Positions 34,801 through 45,835 of a stretch of DNA of 64,000 bases are shown in pieces (within the stretch, counting starts at the first letter, position 1; every line of letters starts with the position of its first letter). The stretch is taken from assembly GCF_029633865.1 (NCBI RefSeq), contig NC_079214.1, positions 26,944,224 to 27,008,223 on the forward strand. Direction: 5' to 3'. Source of the DNA: Lampris incognitus. Its lineage: Eukaryota; Chordata; Actinopteri; Lampriformes; Lampridae. The position numbers and the translations under genes are program-made. Under the pieces are notes generated by a model that worked only from the letters and a program-made list of their open reading frames with translations, did not search any database and was not told the origin of the DNA.

Positions 34801-37800
34801 CGAAGTCATGCGAGCGAATAACAGAACCTAGGGATGTCGTGTACAGGGAGAAAAGGAGAGGACCCAGAACTGAACCTTGTGGAACGCCTGTAGTCAGTCT
34901 GCGAGGCTCCGACACAGATCCCCTCCATGTCACCTGGTAGGAGCAACCCGTCAGGTAGGTTGCAAACATTGAGAGTGCAGAGCCTGTGACACCCAGCCCA
35001 TTGAGGGTAGAGAGGAGGATCTGGTGGTTCACTGTGTCGAACACAGCTGACAGGTCCAGGAGTATTGGGACAGAGGAGAGAGAGTTTGCTCTCGCAGAGT
35101 GCAGCGATTCTGTCACTGCAAGGAGGGCCGTCTCTGTCAAGTGACCCACCCTGAACCCAGACTGGTTGGGGTCCAGGAGGAGGTACAAAGAAAGTTGGTT
35201 AAAGACAACATGTTCGAAAGTTTTGGATAGAAAGGGTAGAAGGGAAACCGGTCTGTAATTTTTTACATCAGAGGGGTTAAGTGATGGTTTCTTGAGAAGG
35301 GGGTGACTCTAGCAGTCTTGAAGGCAGATGGAAAGCATCCTGTCTGGAGGGAGCTGTTGATGAGGTGGTTTAGATAGGGAATGAGTTCAGGTGCTATAGA
35401 CTGAAGAAGAGGGGAGGGGACCAGGTCAAGGGAGCATGTGGTGGGGCGATTGGATGTGATGAGGTTTAGAACTTCGTCGGGGGAGAGGGGAGCGAGGTGG
35501 GATAGGGTGGGACATGGAGAGGTGAGGGAGGGTGCAGAGAGTGGGATAATGCAAGCAGCACTAACCGGGTGGTGGTGAAAAAAGGAGGATCTGATGTCAT
35601 TTACATTCTTGTCAAAGAAATTAGCGAAGTCATCGGAAAGAAGGGAGGAAGTAGGAGGAGGAGGTGGGGGTTGAAGAAGTGTAGAGAAGGTTTCAAAGAG
35701 TTTATTAGGATTAGAGGCAGAAGATAGGATTTTAGAGTGATAGAAGGCAGCCTTAGCAGCAGAAAGGGAGGAGGAGAAAGTGGAAAGAAGAGATTGGAAG
35801 TTGAGAAGGTCCTCTGGGAGTTTGCCTTTTCACCATTTGCGCTCTGCCACTCTCAGGCTCCGTCTGTCAGTATGTACTCAGCCGGTCAGCAAAGGGGCAG
35901 GTGGAGTTGGGCGTGCAGGCCTGGAGATGAGGGGACAGAGATTGTCCAGAGAAGAGGAGAGGGTAGAGAGAAGAAGATCAGTAGCAGTGTCAGAGGGTAG
36001 GAGAGAGAAAGATTCAGGTGTAGGGAGGATAGAGGAAGAAAGATCAGTGGCAGAGAGAGAGCGGAGGTGTCTACGGGTGGAAACCATATGGGTAGGAGAA
36101 GGGGCAGAGGGGGTGAAGAGAGGGAGAGAGAGTAGGACATAAAATAGTGGTCAGAGAGCTGGAGGGGAGTAACAGAGAGATAGGAAATAGGACAGTGTCT
36201 AGTAAAGAGGGTCCAGCTGGTTGCCGGCCTTATGGGTAGGAGGAGAGGGTGAGAGGTGAAGGTCAAAGGAGGAGAAGTCACCGAGAAGGATAAGTGCAGA
36301 GTCATCAACAGGGAAGTGCGAGACAAGTGTGTCAAGCTCCTCCAGAAACTCACCAAGGGGGCCTGGTGGGTGGTACACAACCACGATGGTGAGTTTGACT
36401 GGATAAGAGACAGTAACAGCATGAAATTCAAAATAGGGCAGAGAAAATTGTGGATTGGAAACAGAGTATTTTTGCATTTTAGCAAGCCAGTACCACCACC
36501 CCGCCTCCCAGCTCTGGGAGTGTGAGAAAAAGAGTACACATCAGACAGAGCTGTGGGAGTGGTAGTGTTTTCTGGCATTATCCAGGTCTCAGTTAGAGCA
36601 AGGATGCGTAGCCTGAGATAAACTCAGCTTTCGGCACTGCAGACTGGCAATTCCAGAGCCCTCCCGTCACCACTTGCTCAATGTGAGTGGAGAGAGTGGG
36701 ATAGATGAGATTGGTAGGGTCACAGTGCCAAGCAGTGACCCAACGTCTATTCCAGCCCCGGAAAGAGGAAAGGACAGGAATGCGAAAGAAACAAATAGTC
36801 TATACAAGGTACACAAAATACAGATGACTGACCGGATCTAAAAAGAGGAGTCCGTGCTTGAGGAAGTCTTGGCTTGAAAAAGTCACTCTAGCCTTCGTTC
36901 AACCTACGCTTGTTTGCCTGACGCCTCCAAGAAGCAGCAGTGATTAAAAGAACACTGATTGCTAATTGTCTGCCATGAGTGCAGGCCACACCCAATTGGC
37001 CAAAGAGGTACACTGAAAATAGGCTTATTGTCTAGAAACTGGACACTTATGTAAAACTCTATCAAACCTCACACAATACTATTAAAACTGCAAACAGCAA
37101 GTTATCAAGGAATATATTTATAAGCTAAAAGGATAACTAAGTCAAAACAGCTAGGCAACAAGAAGTATTTAAGGGCACACTAGGTGAAAAAACAGCTACA
37201 GCTAGAATAAGTAAATAAGACAAGTATAGGTAAATAGAATAAGACAGCTACAGCTAGAATAAGATCCCACTAGGAACCAGCAGCAGATGTATAGACAAAA
37301 GGACTAATACTCAAGCAGCTGCAATAAGACTAATAGCAACTTGTTAAGCAAGAAAGATGATACTTACTCTATTCTAGACAAACCAGCAATTCAGAATCGC
37401 TCCAGAAGTTAAAATGCACACTGGATTGAAACTGAATCAGGACAGACTTATAAATCTCTGTGATGTTCTGGCCACAGCCTGGTCACTGAACACCCAATTG
37501 GCCAAAGAGGTACACTGAAAATAGGCCTATTGTCCAGAAACTGGTCAGTTATGTAAAACTCTATCAAACCTCACACAATTGTATTAAAACGGCAACCAGC
37601 AAGTTACCAAGGAATATATTTGTAAGCTTAAAGGATAACTAAGTCCAAAACAGCTAGGCAACAAGAAATATTTAAGGGCACACTAGGTGAAAAAACAGCT
37701 ACAGCTAGATGAAGTAAATAAGACAAGTAAGTAAATAGAATAAGACAGCTACATCTAGAATAAGATCCCACTAGGAACCAGCAGCAGATGTATAGACAAA

Positions 37801-40800
37801 AGGACTAATACTCAAGCAGCTGCAATAAGACTAATAGCAACTTGTTAAGCAAGAAAGAGGATACTTACTCTATTCTAGATGAACCAGCAATTCAGAATCA
37901 CTACAGAAGTTAAAATGCACACTGGATTGAAACTGAATCAGGACAGACTTATAAATCTCTGTGATGTTCTGGCCACACCCTGGCCACTTAACACCCAATT
38001 GGCCAAAGAGGTACACTGAAAATAGGCCTATTGCCCTGACACTGGTCACTTATGTAAAACTCTAATCAAACCTCACACAATACCATTAATACTGCAAACA
38101 GCAAGTTACCAAGGAGTATATTTATAAGCTAAAAGGATAACTAAGTTAAAACAGCTAGGCAACAAGAAATATTTAAGGACACACTAGGTGAAAAACAGCC
38201 ACAGCTAGAATAAGTAAATAAGACAAGTAAGTAAATAGAATAAGACATGTATCGGAGGAGGCATGTGGTAGTCTGCAGCCCTCCCCAGATTGGCAGAGGG
38301 GGTGGAGCAGCGACCGGGTAATTGGCCAGATACAACTGGGGAGACAAAGTGGGAAAATTTTCCAAAGAAATAAAAAAATTCCCATGAAAGTCCTACCAGA
38401 CATTAACCATTAAAATGAGCAATTAAAGATGTGTTAATGGTTTGGAGGATTAGCTATTATCTTCAATACACCAGCGACAGAGCATATTTGTTTTCCATGT
38501 ACATTTTCAGGATTGTAGCTCTAAAAGCTACAGCTGTTTGCAAGTGTTTTGTTCGATGCTTCTGTCATGAGAGAAGAATAACAGTATTACCCGGCACCTT
38601 TACACCATAGACATTAGCCTCTTCAACGCAATCGATCATGTTCAAAAGATCGGCCACCTCTGTGGTCGCCACATTCTCCCCTTTCCACCTGTTCATGATG
38701 ACAATAACAGGACGGTAAATCAATGCACAGTGCATTGTAATTCTATATTTTGTTTGGGTACCATGAAAAAAAAGTCCACAGAGAACCTGATATGGGCAAA
38801 GGATTTCATTCACTGGCCTGAATGTGTCTCCCATACGGTCTTGAAAGTAGATGAAGCCTTCCTTGTCTATCTTTAGGAGGTCACCGCTGTTGAAGTATTG
38901 GTCTCCTTTCACAAACACGTCCCTTAGTATTTTCTTCTCTGTCTGCTGCCTGTTTTTGGCATAGCCACTGAAAGGTGCTCTCATTCCAATCTTAGCAACC
39001 AACAAACCAGTTTCTCCTGTTGGCAAATTTAAACAAGGAAGCAATTTTTGTTGTTGTTTTTTGTTTAGATAAAATGGTTATTTGAGAAGTCGTGAGGCTG
39101 TCTTGTTTTACCTCTTGGAACGTCAATACAGAAGCCTCTGGAGTCTCTGACAGGCTCTTCTTTCTCTGTGTTGAACTTTAGGAGGGCATATTGATACGTA
39201 CCCTGAATAGTAATTCAGAAATAGAAAATATAAGTTTAAAAAAAGTGATTACATGCATCAGACACTACAGCCTGTGAAATTCATTAACTACATTAGGTTC
39301 CAGTACAACCAGTACAATTCGGTAAAGCCTTCCAGTGAAACCAGATCAGCATACTGTTTTGTTTTTGTTTTTTTTTGATATTGTAAATTAATTCTTCAAA
39401 ATAGTCAAACTCACCCACATTCAAAAGAGAGAAACCACAAAGTTTTCTTCTTCACTTACTTTATGAAGGAAATGCTCTCTTCCGATAGCTCCAACTTTTC
39501 CAGTGTAGTTAACAAAGCCGATGTTTCCTTCGGTAGCTCCATAGCATTCAAAAATACAAATATCTCCAAAACGCTGCAGGAACTCGGTCCAAGTGTCGGC
39601 TCTTATCCCATTACCTAGAGCCAGTCTGACTTTATGATCTCTTTCATTTTCTCGCTGGCAAAAGGGAAATGTAAAGGTTGAATTAAAAGTTGACAACTCT
39701 CGAACTGATTTAATCATCTGAAAATATCACATCTTTTTACCGCCACATGAGGAAACTTTGAGAATATATGGTAGATATGGCTGTTTGGACATCTGTCTTG
39801 CAGGTGTTTGATACCTAGACTACTATTTGCTTACAACACAATGTTAAGATTTTTTTTTTTTGGAGTTTTCCCTCTTTTTTTCTCCCAGATTGTACCCAGT
39901 TAATTACCCTACTCTTCTAATCTGTCCCAGTTGCTGCACCACCTCCTCTGCTGATCCAGGGAGGGCTGCAGACTACCACATGCCTCCTCCGATACATGTG
40001 GAGTCGCCAGCCACTTCTTTTCACCTGACAGTGAGGAGTTTCACCAGGGGGAAGTAGCATCTGGGAGGATCATGCTATCCCCCCCAGTTCCCCCTGAACA
40101 GGTGCCCCGACCGACCAGAGGAGGCGCTAGTGCAGCCACCAGGACACATCCGGCTTTCCTCCCACAGACACAGCCAATTGTGTCTGTAGGGATGCCTGAC
40201 CAAGCCGGAGGTAACACGGGGATTCGAACTAGCGATCCCCATTTTGGTAGGCAACGGAATAGACCGCTATGCTACCCGGACACCCCAGTGTTACGAATTT
40301 TGCCCAAACAATGATGATTAAGACTGTGTGACAGCATACTGAGGCCAGAGAAACAGGTTACCTTCGGTGTGTTGCAGAGATAACGCATTATCTCTCCTAT
40401 GTACTGTACTACAGTCACATTGTACTTCCTACAGTCATCCCAGAACTGAGAGGCAGAGAATTTACGTCTCAACACAACGGTGATACCTAGAAATAGAAAA
40501 GTACAGGTTTCCTTGATGCATAATTCCATATCGAGAGCAATGCTTGCTGGTATGACCAGTGAAAACTGGTATTGGTTCGATACAAATTCTAGACTTGAAC
40601 TCGTCAGACTTCAGCACACACGCAAGTTAAACTTGAGTCCCACTACCTCCATCGCAGCATTATGAGATTATACCTGCCTACTTCTAGTTTTTTGAACATA
40701 ACCTTTAAATATTAAACAGAGGTCACATGTGATCTCTGCTTAATCTCTGCCATTGTTATCAACATTAACAACTCATATTGTCGACAACAAAACTTAATCT

Positions 40801-43701
40801 CAGAGGAATAATTTATGTTTTACTGGTATGACTTAAATCTTAGTTTTGTGATGCTTTTGGAGGTACAACACATACAAGCTATCTTCAAATGGAGACATCA
40901 GTGCTTGCTAACAGCCTTACCTTTGTCTATAGCGCCACCAAGTCCCATTAGAAAGCCAGCAGTGTGGTACAGGGGCAGGTATATGTAAATGATATCATCT
41001 GAACGGACTCCAGAAATAGACTGCAAAAAGGTTGCCATCCACACCCTCTCATGGTTAACTATAGCTGCTTTGGGAAGGCCTACAATGTAAACAACAACAA
41101 TCAGAAATTGAAGTACAATATCTGTGACAGTGATGTATCAAATGGTGCAGCTCAATGCCCAAGTGCATGCAAGCAAAACATGCATGATCATAATAATGAA
41201 GCATCCTAAAACTAATATGATTCAAATACTATTTCAAAGTAGGAGATAAAATGTTTGATTGTGCAAGTTAGGTTTACCGGTGGTTCCTGAGGTGTAAATG
41301 TAAAGTGCAGGGCTCTTGCAAGTGATGTCGGCTCGAAGCTGAGGTGACAGAGGCTGATCTGAAGCCAGCTTGATCTTGTCAGAGAAACTCTCAATACCTT
41401 CTTTGTCACATTTCTCACTGAGGATAAACACATGGACACCCTGCTCCTGCAAGGAGGGCAACACCTCCTCGACAGCATCCTGTAACTCTTGAGGGAGATG
41501 GGCAAAAAATAGAAGCAGATTTCACACAGAATGAAAAAACATGAACACTGGGAGTGAGAGGTGGACTGAAAAGCTATCAGGGAATGATTGTGTAAAGTGA
41601 GCTGATCTTATTTTCTTGCATGGTGAAAATCAGGTGTTCAATGCAATTGAAATAGCATTTGGACATTGTTTGCTATCAAAATGCAGTTTACAGGAAAATA
41701 CAAAACTGACCAAAGGGCACTTTAATAGACCAAGATAACCAAGATAACATCACAAAGTCAGTTGACTTTTGGACTTTTTGAAGAAGAGGAAATTGAAAAG
41801 AAAAAAAAATCAAACATTTCTGCAAGGATGAAAAAAGGACGATGGAGTCATGAAAACAGATAAAAGGTGCAATGTGTACATTACAAAACAATAGCACAAT
41901 CTCAGCAGTTTTGTTTTTGTTTTTCAGTGTGAAATGCATCACATTTTCATAATGGATTTATAAGCATCCTGATGGTCAAGTTAAATAACCGTACCAATGA
42001 AGGAACTTGAGGTGCATTGCATTTAACATTGCATTTAATACAGAGGCCAAAACTCATCAGTTCTTATGTGTTTTATTGATGCTTCTAAAGCTTTTGATTG
42101 TGTTAATCATAGAAAATTGTTTGTTAAATTGAGTCAAAGAGGGGTGCCTAAATACATTGTGAGAATTCTGGCTTATTGGTATGCCCACCAGACTATGCAA
42201 GTGAAATGGGGTAATAGTGTTTCAGCCCCATTTGGAGGATTAGAAATGGTGTCAGCCAAGGGGGAATTCTGTCTCCAGTTCTCTACAATTTATATATTGA
42301 TGATTTGTCCAAGCAGCTGCAAGCCTGTAACACTGAGTGCATGACTGGTAATACCTTGGTGAACCATATTGTGTATGCAGATGACCTTGTCATCCTTAGT
42401 CCCTATAGCGCTGGTCTCCAGCAGCTCCTTGATATATGTCCTGTGTATGGTGTGGAGCATGATATCAAATACAATGTTAGTAAGAGTGTTGTCATGATCT
42501 GCAGAACCAAAGAGGTCAATCATCTAAAATTTCCTGGTTTTAAATTGTCTGATAATCTTGTGGTATGTCACAAGGTGAAATATCTTGAACATTATATTAC
42601 TGAACAAATGACAGATGATATTTATAGGCAATGCTGCATGATGTATGCACAAGCAAACACTGTCACGCAAGATTGGTATGTGTTCAGTTAGTGTGAAGAT
42701 GTCTCTGATCAGAGCATATTGTACAACACTCTATACTGCACGCCTGTGGTCAAACTATAAAAAAGCAAGCTTACAGAGGCTTAGAGTAGCTTATAATGAT
42801 GCTATGAGAATACTACTAAAAAGACCTAGATGGTGTAGTGCAAGTGAAATGTTTGTGGCTGCAGCAGTCAGTACCTTTCAGGCTCCTCTAAGAAATTTTA
42901 TGTATAAATTTATTTGCCAGCTCAATGACTCTGATAATGTAATCATCAAGAGTTTAACTAGTATAAGATTCAGTGCCACACACTACCAATCCCGGCAGTG
43001 GGACCACTGGTATAGCTGCCTTCTTTTAACACACTGACTTGTTCCATTTATGTTATTTTATTGTGTTTACTCTGTATATTGTCTAGGGTTTGTCTTTTAC
43101 CTATTTGTCTTTGTGTTATGGACCCCGAGTCTGCAATAAAGTTTTGAATTGAATTGAATTGAATTGAATTGAATAACATGTCAATCACATTGCCCAATGA
43201 CTCCTGGCCTCCTCCTAGCAGCTTACCAGCAGCGGCAACGAGGACTTTGGCGTCGCAGCAGGAGAAGCAGTGCAGCAGAGATTTGGATCTGATGTTGGAG
43301 TTGAGCAGGGCGGCTGTGCATCCCAACTTGGCGATGCCGAGCCACATCCAGATAAAGAACGGCTCGTTGCCCAAGAAGAGAGCCACACTGTCCCCTGCTT
43401 TCACACCGGCATGCGTTTGCAAAGCCCGGGCCACTTTGTTGCTTTGCTCATCGGCGTCTCCATACGTGTAGGTGCTATTCTCAAACACGATGAACGGTTT
43501 CTGCGGACGCGCCGCCACTCTATCTAGAAAGCGATCCAAAAGGCTGTAAAACGGTTTTTGTTTTCTGTATCGTCCGAATCGGACTCCCATTATAATGCAC
43601 CTGAACGCGTGTTTCAGGTCTTTGAAAACGTAAGGATTCCTTACGTAAAGCAACAATGGCAAAATTGCCAAACCAGCAAGTAAGGTATATATGATATGCA
43701 T
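31857..43701 (-). CDS. slc27a2: Very long-chain acyl-CoA synthetase / fatty acid transport protein 2
   Basis: This ER and peroxisome membrane enzyme activates very-long-chain fatty acids to CoA esters. Ten exons on the minus strand: 43701-43227, 41487-41278, 41079-40921, 40486-40362, 39654-39460, 39202-39112, 39016-38818, 38688-38591, 32289-32159, 32030-31857. Phases agree throughout, 1857 nt, 618 residues (human SLC27A2: 620). The N-terminal membrane segment is [17 protein letters not shown]. The AMP-binding signature [14 protein letters not shown] spans the exon 2/3 border. FATP motifs include [46 protein letters not shown] and [12 protein letters not shown] chose the start at 43701 because it places the membrane segment first; the frame is open further upstream to 43827. 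Intron 7 has a GC donor. Synteny with hdc supports A2 over other SLC27 members. Confidence 0.95.
33935..35188 (-). pseudogene. L2-type LINE reverse transcriptase
   Basis: This open frame of 417 codons is part of a longer ORF2. Reverse-transcriptase blocks: [51 protein letters not shown] (catalytic YADD), [17 protein letters not shown] and [13 protein letters not shown]. The C-terminal domain ends [20 protein letters not shown]. The frame is open upstream past the first Met ([17 protein letters not shown] near 35280). Since the endonuclease is frameshifted, the whole ORF2 is a pseudogene even though this section is uninterrupted. Confidence 0.88.
36190..36610 (-). pseudogene. L2-type LINE endonuclease domain (frameshifted)
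   Basis: Minus-strand frames give APE-type endonuclease motifs: [20 protein letters not shown] near 36600, then [20 protein letters not shown] and [20 protein letters not shown] in another frame. At least one indel separates them near 36470-36490. Confidence 0.75.
36989..38244 (-). repeat. Tandem monomers at the L2 5' end
   Basis: CACCCAATTGGCCAAAGAGG recurs at 36989, 37491 and 37992, giving periods of 502 and 501 bp. The units are highly similar along their length (for example GATCCCACTAGGAACCAGCA in units 1 and 2). The third unit is cut at 38244, which is the 5' end of the element. Confidence 0.9.
39845..40288 (-). mobile_element. tRNA-derived SINE in slc27a2 intron 4
   Basis: This is a nearly full-length reversed copy. 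Read on the minus strand it starts GGGGTGTCCGGGTAGCATAG (40287 downward), has a B-box-like GTTCGAATCCC, continues through CCTCTGGTCGGTCGG and AGGTGAAAAGAAGTGGCTGG, and ends in an A-rich tail at about 39849. It lies between exons 5 and 4. Confidence 0.85.
41488..42054 (-). other. slc27a2 intron 1, nothing recognised
   Basis: A/T-rich intronic DNA upstream of the LINE insertion. No element is identified. Confidence 0.5.
42055..43172 (+). mobile_element. 5'-truncated LINE, antisense in slc27a2 intron 1
   Basis: Three overlapping plus-strand frames (42066-42344, 42305-42691, 42645-43037) encode successive parts of one LINE reverse transcriptase with frameshifts between them: [40 protein letters not shown] (catalytic YADD) and [20 protein letters not shown]. 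The 3' end CTGCAATAAAGTTTTGAATT is followed by a (GAATT)n tail to 43172. It lies opposite to the host gene. Clade not assigned. Confidence 0.85.
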
Positions 43702-44279
43702 ACTTATGCTATATTCCGCATGAAAGACGATCTGGACTTTTGGTGCACTACGTAGGGTCCTCTGGCATACACACTTCTCTATTTTGTCCGACCTTTGAGC
43801 TCTTCTCTGCAAGTGGGTGTAGACCAAAGCTCAGCCAATAGCCGACAGTGGTGACTGTTGGGGTCTCGGTTTGAGGTTGGAGCCAAGTACAGAAAACAGC
43901 AGACGGAAACCAGGCTTTAAATTCAGTCTTTACTTGACTTGAGAGACTAAATCAGGGACGAACAAGGGGTGGTATACAAAACAACTAAGAAGATCAAAAC
44001 AAAGGGGGAGAAGGTCTTAAAGAAAGGAAAAATACTTGCAAGGCAAGAGAACTATGAACCTCGAACGGCGTATCCAAAGAGCCGTGAAAACCGAGCAAAG
44101 GTGTAACTGTGCCAAAGTAGGGTTAGGGTGACAATAATACAGTGATTCGTGACTGGGCGTGAATAATGGGTGAAGGGTGATATCTAGTGGTAATCTCGGG
44201 TAGTGCATCCCACACTTGTGACAGGTGACGTTGCAACTCGGTTTGGTTCAAGTTGCAATTCGGTTGCAACTGTATTTTA

Positions 44280-44366
<87 letters not shown>

Positions 44367-44994
44367 ATCAGGTGGTAAATTCCATGTACCCTGTGTAAAA
44401 AGAGAATAGATTTTATTTTGGTTTGACTGTGTACAAGGGAAGAGGTATGTACAGTTATTGTTATGTTAAAATGTAATTCATACGTACAAACCATTTTTTA
44501 AAGTAAGATTGTACCTAAGGGAACAACGAAGATCACAAAAAGGGTTAACTCTTAGCTGTTACAATCTGGTGCCACTAGAGGGCGAGATTGGCGAATTTCT
44601 TCTTGCGCTCAGGGGAATCTGGTTCGTTTTCCGATTGATTAAGCTGAGCGATGTAGGCGAAATGCATTCTGAGTCCATCTAATGAAATCCATGGGTTCCT
44701 TAATGATGCATCTCTCTATCTAATATTACAGTGTGGGGGTTAATGGTTGTATCCTATATCGTAGTTTGACTGATGTTTTGTTTTAAGGTGCAAATAGCGC
44801 GATGAATGTCGTGGGATGTACAGACTGTTTGAGGAAGGCCAAACGTGATTAGCAAGGTAACCGAGCCTACCGTATAGCCTCCTTATCTAATTATGTATTT
44901 GGTTAAGTTGAACAAATGTTTCTAAAAATATATCTTTATTTCATGTAGATATTATGATTTTTGAACAAAGCCAGAAGCTCAAGTTGGACATTCA
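43702..44994. other. Upstream flank of slc27a2 with (ATCT)n microsatellite
   Basis: An (ATCT)n run fills about 44282-44367. No gene is seen. The proximal part upstream of 43701 must contain the slc27a2 promoter, but no TATA box or clear start site stands out. Confidence 0.5.
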
Positions 44995-45165
44995 CACATA
45001 ACCTACGAAAGTCTGCAACCCCCGACTTTCTCATACAATACCCCACCTCCTCTCTCGGCACCCTGTGATATGCTTTCTCTATATCCACAAAGACAAAATG
45101 TAACTCCTTCTGGCCTTCTCTGTACTTCTCCGTCAACATTCTCAAAGCAAACATCGCATCTAACG
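44995..45165 (-). mobile_element. RTE-clade LINE fragment
   Basis: The minus strand encodes DAMFALRMLTEKYREGQKEL, FVFVDIEKAYHRVPREEVGY and CMRKSGVADF, a reverse-transcriptase segment upstream of the part preserved at 26080-27084. Only this short piece remains. Confidence 0.75.
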
Positions 45166-45232
45166 TTAAGAAATACACAATCTCAAGAATAATAATCAAT
45201 AGGGCAAACATTTGTTTCATTTAAGCTTTTTA

Positions 45233-45233
45233 G

Positions 45234-45319
<86 letters not shown>
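45233..45319. repeat. (TG)n(TA)n microsatellite
   Basis: A short (TG)n run passes into about 70 bp of (TA)n that ends at the TRIM-like LTR. Confidence 0.95.
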
Positions 45320-45323
<4 letters not shown>

Positions 45324-45459
45324 ACGTGCATGGATAAGAAGACACGCGCCTGACCCCTTAGTCGAGCAGTTAGCGATGTCTCCTGCGGTGCGGGCGCTAC
45401 GGGTTCGCTTCCCGGCCGCGGCAGTTCCTGTGGCTGCGTTGTCCCCCGAATTCGCTACA
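45320..45459 (+). mobile_element. Solo LTR of the tRNA-bearing TRIM-like family
   Basis: The sequence from GTAACGTGCATGGATAAGAA to GAATTCGCTACA matches the LTRs at 55257-55406 and 55524-55680 (reversed there). It carries the tRNA-like module with TTAGTCGAGCAGTTAGCG and the B-box-like GGGTTCGCTTCCC. No internal region follows. It sits at the edge of the TA microsatellite, with ATATAT on its far side as well. Confidence 0.8.
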
Positions 45460-45608
45460 ATATATTTCTATTGCTCAAAGCTGTTAAATGGCAGAACAAG
45501 CTTTTTTAGTGCCCAATGCACTCATCAGCTGCCTATATATATATTGTAGTAAGCATTCAAAGCCAGACCTTTAAACAGTTCATAGTGGTCTTGTGGACAG
45601 TGTTATAT

Positions 45609-45782
45609 TGTGGCAGGATGAGGAAAAACATAGCAGACCAAGGCGAGTTTGGTGTTTATTCCTCAACTCCAAAAACCAACTGCAGCAGGAACAACCCTGC
45701 ACCGGCGAGCCCGTGAACGTAAACCGCGCCCCCAGCTCACAGTCCTGCTGGGTGAGAGGCATAGCCCCTAGTGTCCGCCACA
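45609..45782 (-). repeat. Gypsy-C 3' LTR
   Basis: This 174-bp repeat matches the two halves of the 5' LTR (54195-54289 and 55016-55094). It includes TTTATTCCTC, an AATAAA on the element strand. Confidence 0.85.
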
Positions 45783-45835
45783 CAGCCCCCCCCCCCGAAC
45801 ACCCAGAAGGGACTCCTGGAAAGAAAATTAGTTTC

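Larger units (their letters stand above)
33744..38244 (-). mobile_element. Long L2-type LINE with tandem 5' monomers
   Basis: The element reads on the minus strand. The 3' end at 33744 has the L2-type tail GCTAAATGACTGTAATGTAA. The reverse transcriptase is at 35188-33935, the APE-type endonuclease near 36610-36190. The 5' region (36989-38244) is made of about two and a half tandem monomers of roughly 501 bp. The 4-bp flank ACAT is present on both sides (33740-33743 and 38245-38248) and fits a short target duplication within the SINE. Frameshifts in the endonuclease make it inactive. Confidence 0.85.
33464..38378 (+). mobile_element. SINE split by an L2 LINE in slc27a2 intron 8
   Basis: The first part, 33464-33743, runs from GGGAGTCCGGGTAGCGTGGC to CTGGCAACTCCACAT. 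The second part, from 38245, starts ACATGTATCGGAGGAGGCAT and ends at about 38378. Together they follow the order of the other copies of this SINE. A 12-bp target duplication TTCCCATGAAAG lies at 33452-33463 and 38379-38390, outside both halves, which proves they were one insertion. Confidence 0.88.

Noticed and set aside
33935-35188. A host gene of 417 codons in slc27a2 intron 8
   Set aside because: It has LINE reverse-transcriptase motifs (YADD) and is followed by an L2-type 3' tail.
36989-38244. Independent satellite array
   Set aside because: The array is inside the LINE borders defined by the SINE halves, so it belongs to the LINE 5' end.
43702-43827. Longer slc27a2 protein starting at the in-frame ATG at 43827
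   Set aside because: The extension is basic and unlike SLC27 proteins; the start at 43701 puts the membrane segment at the N-terminus as in the family.
44281-44367. CRISPR-like regular repeats
   Set aside because: It is an (ATCT)n microsatellite without spacers; the host is a eukaryote.
45352-45425. Possible genuine tRNA gene (A and B boxes present)
   Set aside because: The acceptor stem does not pair and the same sequence recurs inside LTRs at 55.3, 55.6 and 58.0 kb, so it is a tRNA-like module of a mobile element.
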